A stretch of 46,630 bases of DNA from Micavibrio sp. (GTDB lineage: Bacteria > Patescibacteriota > Minisyncoccia > Moranbacterales > GCA-2747515). The stretch is taken from contig DYDB01000008.1 in NCBI GenBank assembly GCA_020718085.1, forward strand, positions 1 to 46,630. The letters are read 5' to 3'. The notes under the pieces are model-generated. The model did no database searches, was not told where the DNA came from, and was given only the letters and a program-made list of their open reading frames with translations. This document shows positions 10,461 through 17,128 of this stretch, piece after piece. A program made the translations under genes and the position numbers. Within the stretch, counting starts at the first letter, position 1; every line of letters starts with the position of its first letter.

Positions 10461-10491
10461 CATTTGTTGGTTTATAGGATGAAATGTGAAC
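10461..10491 (+). repeat. Degenerate tRNA-3'-like spacer repeat R1
   Basis: CATTTGTTGGTTTATAGGATGAAATGTGAAC aligns with R3 CATTTGTTGGCTCTATGGGAGGAAGTTCGAAC. Confidence 0.45.
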
Positions 10492-10541
10492 ATTGCATAT
10501 GCAACGAGTAAATATGTGATAATAACTTACGTATTGAAATA

Positions 10542-10570
10542 TTGACAAATCATCCATAATTATGTATAAT
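10542..10570 (+). promoter_or_regulatory. Consensus sigma70 promoter TTGACA-17-TATAAT
   Basis: Perfect -35 and -10 boxes. Confidence 0.9.
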
Positions 10571-10632
10571 ATTTCATTGTTGTTATTTAAAAAAGTTTGT
10601 ATTATTCAGACTACTTGAAGAAGGAGGCTTTA

Positions 10633-11091
10633 ATGGTAAGCGATGACAGTGGGATTCGTGATCTTGAAGAAGAAGTTTTTGAGATGTGGGAGAGATCTAT
10701 TGATTCATACATTAATTGGTGCAAGGCTTTGAGAGATCTGCTTAGATCATTATCAGAGGTTTCATTCTCATCTGAAAAGATCATTGAGATCAATCTGATG
10801 CAAAGAAAGCTGAATGATATTTGTGAGAAGTTGGATAGATTCAAGAGTAATGTTCGCACAATAGAACCTCTAAAATTGGTTAATGCACGAATTGAGGAGG
10901 TGATTGGTGAGGAATTGTCTGTGATGATGGAGGCGGATAGTTTACGGAAAAAACGTATACTTGAGGTGCCTAGTCCAAAATTTGGTGTTACGGGTTTTTT
11001 GCTGATGCCTTATACGGTGATTAGTTATCATATTAGAATGTTTGTACATAAATTCCAGATGTATAAACTAAAAAAACGAGGGAGGGATTAA
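10633..11091 (+). CDS. Hypothetical coiled/helical protein (start refined to ATG 10633)
   Basis: AAGGAGG RBS 5-6 nt upstream of ATG 10633; ORF track start at 10597 is an upstream TTG. Confidence 0.7.
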   Translation: MVSDDSGIRDLEEEVFEMWERSIDSYINWCKALRDLLRSLSEVSFSSEKIIEINLMQRKLNDICEKLDRFKSNVRTIEPLKLVNARIEEVIGEELSVMMEADSLRKKRILEVPSPKFGVTGFLLMPYTVISYHIRMFVHKFQMYKLKKRGRD

Positions 11092-11094
11092 ACA

Positions 11095-11442
11095 ATGGAT
11101 TTTACTAAAATTCAAAGCAAGGATGCGTGGAGAAATGATGGGCTTGAGGAGACGATAGAGCCTCTCAAAAAATGTGAAATTCATGTTCTTGCTATAGATA
11201 GCATCACGGTCATTTTTGAACATGATCCAAATTTTTCCACAGCATTTCAACTTCGTCATGTGGTTGATAAGTATGGGAATTGCGGATTTGCGTATTATGT
11301 GGATCCTAGACAAGTATTCTCTTATGCAGATACTTTTCGACCCGGTATTTCACGATCAGTCTACGATGAAGTGCTTCGAGAAGGAACGGTCGTGCAACAA
11401 GAATTTCTGCGGCGCTCCTGGATCGAATTGAATCGTAGATAA
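11095..11442 (+). CDS. Hypothetical protein, operonic with 10633 ORF
   Basis: Starts 3 nt after the previous stop; GGGAGGG-type RBS. Confidence 0.65.
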   Translation: MDFTKIQSKDAWRNDGLEETIEPLKKCEIHVLAIDSITVIFEHDPNFSTAFQLRHVVDKYGNCGFAYYVDPRQVFSYADTFRPGISRSVYDEVLREGTVVQQEFLRRSWIELNRR

Positions 11443-11464
11443 ACGCACAAACTTTAAGTTCAAC

Positions 11465-11502
11465 AAAAAGGCGATTCACTCATCTGAGAGAATCGCCTTT
11501 TT
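11465..11502. terminator. Bidirectional terminator, family A
   Basis: AAAAAGGCGATTCACTCATCTGAGAGAATCGCCTTTTT; same inner stem as 10426. Confidence 0.85.
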
Positions 11503-11518
11503 ATCTTTCAAAAGTTTA

Positions 11519-11545
11519 TTGGACTTTTTGGGATAGTATTCGAAC
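11519..11545 (+). repeat. tRNA-3'-like spacer repeat R2 (degenerate)
   Basis: TTGGACTTTTTGGGATAGTATTCGAAC. Confidence 0.5.
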
Positions 11546-11549
11546 TTTT

Positions 11550-11903
11550 TTAACCCATCACTGATGAAAAATCTCTAAACACTTGGTAAGTGGAAAGTAT
11601 TGCGAGCAGTATCGAACCTATGCTTGTTATTATTCCAGCCAACTGTATTTTTTCATTTGGGATCAATACAAGAACTAAACTAATAACAGAATGAATTATT
11701 GTGAATATCATTGACACCCAAAAAGGATAATATGACATTCCACCAGCAAAATAATAAAATGCAAATAATCCAATTCCAAGAAAGACTATTAAGATTTTAT
11801 TTATGGGAAAATTATTTTTTATTAAGGCTGGAATTAAAGCTGAAATTGTGGCAATAAGTAATGTTCCTAAAATTAAAATAGGAATTAAAAGTAATACGCC
11901 CAT
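11550..11903 (-). CDS. Small multi-TM hypothetical membrane protein
   Basis: 117-aa ORF, four hydrophobic segments; the only minus-strand gene in the array. Confidence 0.65.
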   Translation of the reverse strand: MGVLLLIPILILGTLLIATISALIPALIKNNFPINKILIVFLGIGLFAFYYFAGGMSYYPFWVSMIFTIIHSVISLVLVLIPNEKIQLAGIITSIGSILLAILSTYQVFRDFSSVMG

Positions 11904-11972
11904 AAAAATATTAAAAAATTTATATATAAATTAAGTATATCACAGTGTGGGGTGAAAAAAATAAAATTTTTT

Positions 11973-12070
11973 GTTAATAGATTTACCCATTTTTTGTTTA
12001 AAATTCTTATCCTATATAGCGGATAAAAAATGAGAACATCGCAAGGATATCCTCATTTTTCATTTGTTGG
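11973..12070 (+). repeat. Degenerate copy C of the ~103-bp boundary repeat (includes terminator)
   Basis: GTTAATAGATTTACCCAT...CTTATCCTATATAGCGGATAAAAAATGAGAA...CCTCATTTTTCATTTGTTGG; aligns with 15678 and 16819 copies. Confidence 0.8.
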
Positions 12071-12092
12071 CTCTATGGGAGGAAGTTCGAAC
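12061..12092 (+). repeat. tRNA-3'-like spacer repeat R3
   Basis: CATTTGTTGGCTCTATGGGAGGAAGTTCGAAC; the 26-nt core is identical to R6. Confidence 0.8.
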
Positions 12093-12100
12093 ACTAGTAT

Positions 12101-12129
12101 TTGACAAACAATAAAAAATTATGTATAAT
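12101..12129 (+). promoter_or_regulatory. Consensus sigma70 promoter TTGACA-17-TATAAT
   Basis: 8 nt after R3. Confidence 0.9.
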
Positions 12130-12195
12130 ATATTGTTATTTTTTATTGTTAAGTTATAACATAATAATCTGAAACAAAAGATTGGAGGCAGAAAA

Positions 12196-12522
12196 ATGAG
12201 CAAATCAGATGAACAGATTAAAAAAGGTGTGAGAAAAATCGAGGAGATGCATTTGCACTCATTCAGGAGCGTGGTAAATTCATTAAAAAAAATTGTTAGT
12301 CTCTTGCCTGAAAAATGTGAAATGAGCGATTTTTCTTTGGGTGAAGATTATAGCATAGCACTGAAACGAGATGCCTTAAGGATGGTTATAACAGAAATTG
12401 AAATAATTAAAAGATATCTTGAGCTCTTGAAAATTTCTGTTCCTACATCTGATGATCTTTCATGGCTTGAAAAGATCGTAATGTTGGAAAAAATCGTTGA
12501 TGACACAATTGCAAAGAAATAG
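12196..12522 (+). CDS. Small helical hypothetical protein
   Basis: GGAGG RBS at ~12184; 108-aa ORF with own promoter and terminator. Confidence 0.7.
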   Translation: MSKSDEQIKKGVRKIEEMHLHSFRSVVNSLKKIVSLLPEKCEMSDFSLGEDYSIALKRDALRMVITEIEIIKRYLELLKISVPTSDDLSWLEKIVMLEKIVDDTIAKK

Positions 12523-12536
12523 ATTATCAGCGATTT

Positions 12537-12575
12537 AAAAAAAGCAATCAACTCAGACGAGGTGATTGCTTTTTC
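12537..12575 (+). terminator. Intrinsic terminator, family A
   Basis: AAAAAAAGCAATCAACTCAGACGAGGTGATTGCTTTTT. Confidence 0.85.
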
Positions 12576-12600
12576 ATTTGTTTGAAAATTGTCTCATCGG

Positions 12601-12626
12601 TTGGTTCTATGGGACGAATCTTGAAC
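12601..12626 (+). repeat. tRNA-3'-like spacer repeat R4
   Basis: TTGGTTCTATGGGACGAATCTTGAAC; 5 differences in 26 from R3. Confidence 0.65.
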
Positions 12627-12652
12627 GCTTTTATGCAATGAAATAGATTGTT

Positions 12653-12683
12653 TTGACAAGTTTTGATATACTTAATCTATAAT
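12653..12683 (+). promoter_or_regulatory. Sigma70-like promoter TTGACA-19-TATAAT
   Basis: Upstream of 194-aa ORF. Confidence 0.7.
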
Positions 12684-12697
12684 TTTAAAAATCTTTT

Positions 12698-13282
12698 ATG
12701 TTTGGGAAAAGTTTAAAAAAGTGGGCAAAAGAAAATAGTTTAAATTATGAGAAAAAAGAAAAATTGAGTTTAATTAGATCAGAGAATGTTACACTAAAAA
12801 ATATTATTTGGGGAGAAAGAAATGGCAAAAAAGTTTATATTTTTGAAATTATGAATGAAACAGGGACTATTTCTAATATATACTATTATTGCAATCAGGG
12901 TTTTTATAAGGAGTTAAAATATAAAAACGTTGAAGAAGCTCTTTCCGGAGAGTTAGAACAAAATGGGATGAGTGTTTTTGGAGGCGAAACAGAAGTGGAA
13001 ATTATTGAAATTATTGTTGCAGAAATTTATTTGGATTTAGGTAAAAAAATAGATTACACCGTTGTCAAAAAGGTTTTGAAATCTTTGAAAAATTATTACA
13101 AATCAAAAGTAGGCATAAAAGATGTGATTATTGGAAATCTGATTGGCGCTCAAAGATCTGATATTGATTATGGCTCTGAGGAGTCAATTGAATTTGTTTT
13201 AAAGGAAAGTGAATTAGATCGGGAATTGGTTGAAATCATTGCAAAAAAATACGAAGAACTTTTCCAAAAATTTAATCAATAA
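12698..13282 (+). CDS. Hypothetical soluble protein
   Basis: 194-aa ORF with own promoter and terminator; no recognisable family. Confidence 0.7.
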   Translation: MFGKSLKKWAKENSLNYEKKEKLSLIRSENVTLKNIIWGERNGKKVYIFEIMNETGTISNIYYYCNQGFYKELKYKNVEEALSGELEQNGMSVFGGETEVEIIEIIVAEIYLDLGKKIDYTVVKKVLKSLKNYYKSKVGIKDVIIGNLIGAQRSDIDYGSEESIEFVLKESELDRELVEIIAKKYEELFQKFNQ

Positions 13283-13287
13283 TAAGT

Positions 13288-13316
13288 AAACCACCTTGAT
13301 AAAAAAGGTGGTTTTT
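13288..13316 (+). terminator. Intrinsic terminator
   Basis: AAACCACCTTGATAAAAAAGGTGGTTTTT. Confidence 0.85.
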
Positions 13317-13321
13317 ATTAG

Positions 13322-13347
13322 TTGGCTCTATGGGATGCAGTTCGAAT
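13322..13347 (+). repeat. tRNA-3'-like spacer repeat R5
   Basis: TTGGCTCTATGGGATGCAGTTCGAAT; 3 differences in 26 from R3. Confidence 0.75.
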
Positions 13348-13397
13348 ACACGTAAATACAAAAAATGCACTTTAGATTAGAATTTAAGATGTGTTTG

Positions 13398-13426
13398 TTG
13401 ACAATGATATTATTTCATGTTATATT
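13398..13426 (+). promoter_or_regulatory. Sigma70 promoter TTGACA-17-TATATT
   Basis: Upstream of GGDEF gene. Confidence 0.75.
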
Positions 13427-13507
13427 GATGCGATTATTTGTTATTTGACAATATGAAAAAATATCCATTTTGGATCAAAATATCTGATGAATATAGGGAG
13501 GTGTATT

Positions 13508-15055
13508 ATGGGTCTACGATCAAAAATTGCTGTAATGATCATGGGATTTCTTTTTGTGTTTATCATTGCGAGTTATGTATTGCTCAATATAATATTCCAG
13601 CCAGCGATCATTGAACATGAAAATGAGCATGTGGAGACGAATATTCGTCGCATTACAGAGGTGTTTCAAAATGAAATGAAACATCTCAATCAAATTTGTG
13701 CGGATTGGTCGTCGTGGGATGCTTCATATGATTTCATGGTCTCGCGCAACCAGAAATACATTGATGAGAACATTGAGGATAGCACGTTCATAAATGCCAA
13801 GTTGAATCTTATACATTTTGTGAATATGGATCATCAAACGGTGTTTTCGCGTGCCTATGATTATGTGCAGAAAAAAAATATCGATATTGATGAGTTTTTG
13901 CGTGACACTGTAAATATGAATCATTTTTTGATGCCGCGCATGCAGGGTGAAAGTGCACTTGTCGAACGATATATGTCAGGTGTCATTGCGACGCATCGCG
14001 GCATGATGATCGTGTCAAGTCGTTTGATCCTAACAAGTCAAGATCAGGGACCAACACATGGCGTATTGATCATGGGACGATTCATTGAGCCGATGCTTGA
14101 TGGTATCAAAAAACAGATCGATATCAATTTTGATATTATTACTGATCATGATCGCATAGTGGAGGAACAAGAGTTGCGTATACGTCCGTATGTAGTCAAG
14201 AAAGACAATGATAAGCAGTTCTCGGTCTATCAAAGTATGCTGGATATACGTGGAGATATTGCATTTGTTGTGCATTTTGTCGTACCGCGTACATATTATG
14301 CAGAGTCAATGCGGTTATTGAAATATGCACATATGTCATTTGTGGCATTTGCCCTGGTGATCCTTCTTGGTGTTTCGGTTGTATTGGAGTTTTTGTATTT
14401 TCGTCCTTTATTGCGACTCAAGGAAAGTGTTGAATATGCGCGAGAAAATCGTGAATTTACCACTAGTGTTGTGATCAGATCTCGAGATGAGATTGGATCT
14501 CTTGCACAGTCATTCAATGTTCTTTGTCAGGTAATTGCACAGAACAATGCTGATCTGGAACGTCTTGCACAGACAGATGTCTTGACGGGTGTGGCGAATC
14601 GTCGCTTTTTGGAAAATTTTCTATGTGTGGAGATCCAGAGATCGCAAAGAAGAAATTTGGTATTTTCCGTTTTGTTTTTTGACATTGACTATTTTAAGTT
14701 GCTCAATGACAAGTACGGACATCAATGTGGGGATTTTGTATTACAAAAATTCGCACAATTACTTCAGAAAAATTCGCGCAAAGAAGATCTTGTGGCGCGA
14801 TATGGTGGTGAAGAGTTCGTCATCGTTCTTCCTGATGCGAATAAGGATGAAGCAGTACAGCAAGCTGAGCGTCTGCGACAATTGATCTCAGATACAGCAA
14901 TTGCATGGGGTGATCAAAAGATCACTATTACATCAAGTATCGGATGTGCGAGTTATCCACAAAATGGTGATACAGCTGAGCGGGTTGTGTCATCCGCAGA
15001 CATTGCTCTCTATGCTGCAAAAGATCATGGCCGCAATAGGGTTATTGTTGCATGA
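13508..15055 (+). CDS. CHASE4-like sensor / HAMP / GGDEF diguanylate cyclase
   Basis: N-terminal TM, DWSSWDASYDFM...YIDENIEDSTF (CHASE4-like), second TM, HAMP-like linker, DVLTGVANRRFLE and RYGGEEFVIVLPDA. Start refined: GGGAGGTG RBS before ATG 13508. Confidence 0.88.
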   Translation: MGLRSKIAVMIMGFLFVFIIASYVLLNIIFQPAIIEHENEHVETNIRRITEVFQNEMKHLNQICADWSSWDASYDFMVSRNQKYIDENIEDSTFINAKLNLIHFVNMDHQTVFSRAYDYVQKKNIDIDEFLRDTVNMNHFLMPRMQGESALVERYMSGVIATHRGMMIVSSRLILTSQDQGPTHGVLIMGRFIEPMLDGIKKQIDINFDIITDHDRIVEEQELRIRPYVVKKDNDKQFSVYQSMLDIRGDIAFVVHFVVPRTYYAESMRLLKYAHMSFVAFALVILLGVSVVLEFLYFRPLLRLKESVEYARENREFTTSVVIRSRDEIGSLAQSFNVLCQVIAQNNADLERLAQTDVLTGVANRRFLENFLCVEIQRSQRRNLVFSVLFFDIDYFKLLNDKYGHQCGDFVLQKFAQLLQKNSRKEDLVARYGGEEFVIVLPDANKDEAVQQAERLRQLISDTAIAWGDQKITITSSIGCASYPQNGDTAERVVSSADIALYAAKDHGRNRVIVA

Positions 15056-15065
15056 CCAGGGTTAT

Positions 15066-15102
15066 AAAGCCTCGTATATATTATTATGTATACGAGGCTT
15101 TT
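15066..15102 (+). terminator. Intrinsic terminator
   Basis: AAAGCCTCGTATA...TATACGAGGCTTTT. Confidence 0.88.
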
Positions 15103-15135
15103 GATATTTTGTTTGCTTGGTAAGTATTCTGTTAG

Positions 15136-15161
15136 TTGGCTCTATGGGAGGAAGTTCGAAC
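15136..15161 (+). repeat. tRNA-3'-like spacer repeat R6
   Basis: TTGGCTCTATGGGAGGAAGTTCGAAC, identical to the R3 core. Confidence 0.8.
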
Positions 15162-15169
15162 TTTTATAC

Positions 15170-15198
15170 TTGACAATAGCTTGTAAGTATGCTATTGT
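15170..15198 (+). promoter_or_regulatory. Sigma70-like promoter TTGACA-17-TATTGT
   Basis: 8 nt after R6, same spacing as R3. Confidence 0.7.
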
Positions 15199-15258
15199 AA
15201 TTTGTTGCAGTTTTTTTAAATAAATTCATATCTATTAACAATAAGGGAGTGTGAAGCT

Positions 15259-15597
15259 ATGTTTAATTTAATTACACCTATTGTATGTGGAGCATTAATT
15301 GCCTCACTCGGGTTCATTATCTTAGAATTCTTCTTTGATAAAGAATATTTAAAAAAAGAGTTCTCTGCTTTTCTTCCTATAATTTTTGCATCAATTGCAA
15401 TGATTGATAATATTATTGGTTTTGGGAATAGAGAATGGATTATTTGTACTTTTTTTGCTATTTTATCTTTTGCAACTCTTGCTTTTTTGATGCTTAAGAG
15501 AAAAAAGCGGGGTGCGGAGAGGGTGCAACATACAAGACTCGTTCAAATAATGAGCAATCTTGTTGAAAAGAGAAATGCAGATGAGAATAAGATATAA
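15259..15597 (+). CDS. Small membrane protein, about 3 TM
   Basis: AAGGGAG RBS; hydrophobic ORF with own promoter and terminator. Confidence 0.7.
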   Translation: MFNLITPIVCGALIASLGFIILEFFFDKEYLKKEFSAFLPIIFASIAMIDNIIGFGNREWIICTFFAILSFATLAFLMLKRKKRGAERVQHTRLVQIMSNLVEKRNADENKI

Positions 15598-15618
15598 TTT
15601 TATATTCTCATTCAACTT

Positions 15619-15660
15619 AAAAACGATCCATCACAAAAAAATGTGATTGGGTCGTTTTAT
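15619..15660 (+). terminator. Intrinsic terminator
   Basis: AAACGATCCATCACA...TGTGATTGGGTCGTTTTATT. Confidence 0.75.
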
Positions 15661-15677
15661 TATTTACATCAAAATTC

Positions 15678-15780
15678 GTTGGGCCGGTAGGATTTACCCA
15701 TGCTGGGCATAAACTTCTCATCCTACCAGCAGATAAAAAATGAGAATGTCATTCAGACATCCTCATTTTTCATTTGTTGG
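15678..15780 (+). repeat. 103-bp boundary repeat, copy A
   Basis: 102/103 identical to 16819-16921. Contains GGTAGGAT...ATCCTACC stem-loop and an ATGAG..ATGTC/GACAT..CTCAT terminator hairpin. Confidence 0.95.
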
Positions 15781-15802
15781 CCCTATGGGACGAAGTTCGA
15801 AT
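15777..15802 (+). repeat. tRNA-3'-like spacer repeat R7
   Basis: TTGGCCCTATGGGACGAAGTTCGAAT; 3 differences from R3. Confidence 0.75.
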
Positions 15803-15844
15803 TTTTATGCGTGAAAATAGCGTATAAATAGGGACTTTTAGATA

Positions 15845-15873
15845 TTGACATAGTATTAAAAATATAGTATAAT
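15845..15873 (+). promoter_or_regulatory. Consensus sigma70 promoter TTGACA-17-TATAAT
   Basis: Upstream of 240-aa ORF. Confidence 0.9.
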
Positions 15874-16029
15874 TAACAATCGTTTTAGTTATTTAAAAAT
15901 CAAATATCATTCCATTTCACTTTTATAGAGCAGGAGGCTCTTTGTGGATGAATATCTAAGTATCATTTGTCGCTAAGGATTTTCTTCGAATACAAACTGA
16001 ATGTTTTCATGGATATAAAGGAGACAATA

Positions 16030-16749
16030 ATGAACTTTTCAGTCACCGTGAATTTTGGTCAAATGGTTGATGCGATCAATGGCAAAAAAGGTTGTCCAGT
16101 TAATTGGTCATGTGATGGTTTGATTTTAATGATCGTTGCCTGTTTTGATCAGTTGGAGGAAGACTTTCTCTATAAATTAACCCTTGAACAATGGCTTGAT
16201 ATTTTTATTATCGCAAAACACAAGAATGAATTGGCTATTGCGAACAGAGCATTTCAAAAGTTGGAAGAATTGAGTAATTCTTTTTCGAACTGGTTAATGA
16301 TTTGTCAGAAATGCAACGGATCTCATCTTGACAAATCAATGACTGAAAGAGCGATGGTGGAAATTTCTATGAGAGCAGAAACTCTCGAGGAATACATCAA
16401 AGCATTCTTTGCGATAAGTTTTCGTAAACAGGATATATTATGCCTTGATCGTTCATCTTTATGCGCGGATATTTTGGCAAAAATTCAAATCCTTATTGCA
16501 AATGCTTCATTAGAAGAATTGTTTAAGTGTAGCTTGTTGTTTGGAACCGGTAATAAAGAAAGCAGCGAAATTGCCAACCTAGTATATGTGCGGCTGAAGA
16601 CCATGAAGAGTACCTACGATGAATGGTGGAACATAACGAAACGTGTTTATCTTAACTTTCAAGGATATAAGAGTGAAAGATTCGACGAATTGATTAATCA
16701 GCGTTCATTAGAGCTTTTTTCTCTCGAAAATCCTGAGTTTATGAAATAA
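16030..16749 (+). CDS. Hypothetical protein, helical (start refined to ATG 16030)
   Basis: AAGGAG RBS at ~16018; ORF track begins at 15967. Confidence 0.7.
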   Translation: MNFSVTVNFGQMVDAINGKKGCPVNWSCDGLILMIVACFDQLEEDFLYKLTLEQWLDIFIIAKHKNELAIANRAFQKLEELSNSFSNWLMICQKCNGSHLDKSMTERAMVEISMRAETLEEYIKAFFAISFRKQDILCLDRSSLCADILAKIQILIANASLEELFKCSLLFGTGNKESSEIANLVYVRLKTMKSTYDEWWNITKRVYLNFQGYKSERFDELINQRSLELFSLENPEFMK

Positions 16750-16763
16750 ATAAATTTCAACAT

Positions 16764-16805
16764 AACGGCCCAATCACATAATGTGAGAGGGTCGTTAAAT
16801 TTTTT
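16764..16805 (+). terminator. Intrinsic terminator
   Basis: AACGGCCCAATCACATAATGTGAGAGGGTCGTT...TTTTTT; resembles the 15619 terminator. Confidence 0.75.
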
Positions 16806-16818
16806 AGACGAAAAACTT

Positions 16819-16921
16819 GTTGGGCCGGTAGGATTTACCCATGTTGGGCATAAACTTCTCATCCTACCAGCAGATAAAAAATGAGAATGTCATTCAGACA
16901 TCCTCATTTTTCATTTGTTGG
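16819..16921 (+). repeat. 103-bp boundary repeat, copy B, overlapping 3' end of tRNA-Gln
   Basis: One mismatch to copy A; its first 17 bp recur at 16917-16933 inside the tRNA. Confidence 0.95.
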
Positions 16922-16989
16922 GCCGGTAGGATTCGAACCTACGCGTCACGGGACCAGAACCCGTTGCCTTACCGCTTGGCTACGGCCCA
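16918..16989 (-). tRNA. tRNA-Gln (anticodon CTG)
   Basis: Reverse complement TGGGCCGTAGCCAAGCGGTAAGGCAACGGGTTCTGGTCCCGTGACGCGTAGGTTCGAATCCTACCGGCCCAA; all arms pair. Confidence 0.93.
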
Positions 16990-17128
16990 AAATGTGAGTT
17001 TACTTTATGCATTATACACTATTTTGTGTTTTTGACAATTATTGATTTAGGAAAATATCTCAAGAAGGTGCTATTGATTTTTGGTTAAAAATATGGTATA
17101 ATTGCTCTTAATATATGATCATAAAAAT

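Noticed and set aside
15678-15780. Integron attC site
   Set aside because: GTTGGGC resembles a GTTRRRY core, but the paired RYYYAAC site is not in the correct arrangement and no integron integrase is present in the window.
10426-16921. CRISPR array
   Set aside because: Repeats are hundreds to >1000 bp apart, separated by genes, with no regular spacers and no cas genes.
8857-17000. Prophage or complete integrative element
   Set aside because: No integrase, portal, terminase, replication or transfer gene recognised among the ORFs.
16841-17035. 64-aa ORF (ICWAGRIRTYASRDQNPLPYRLATAQN)
   Set aside because: Antisense translation of the tRNA-Gln gene and boundary repeat.
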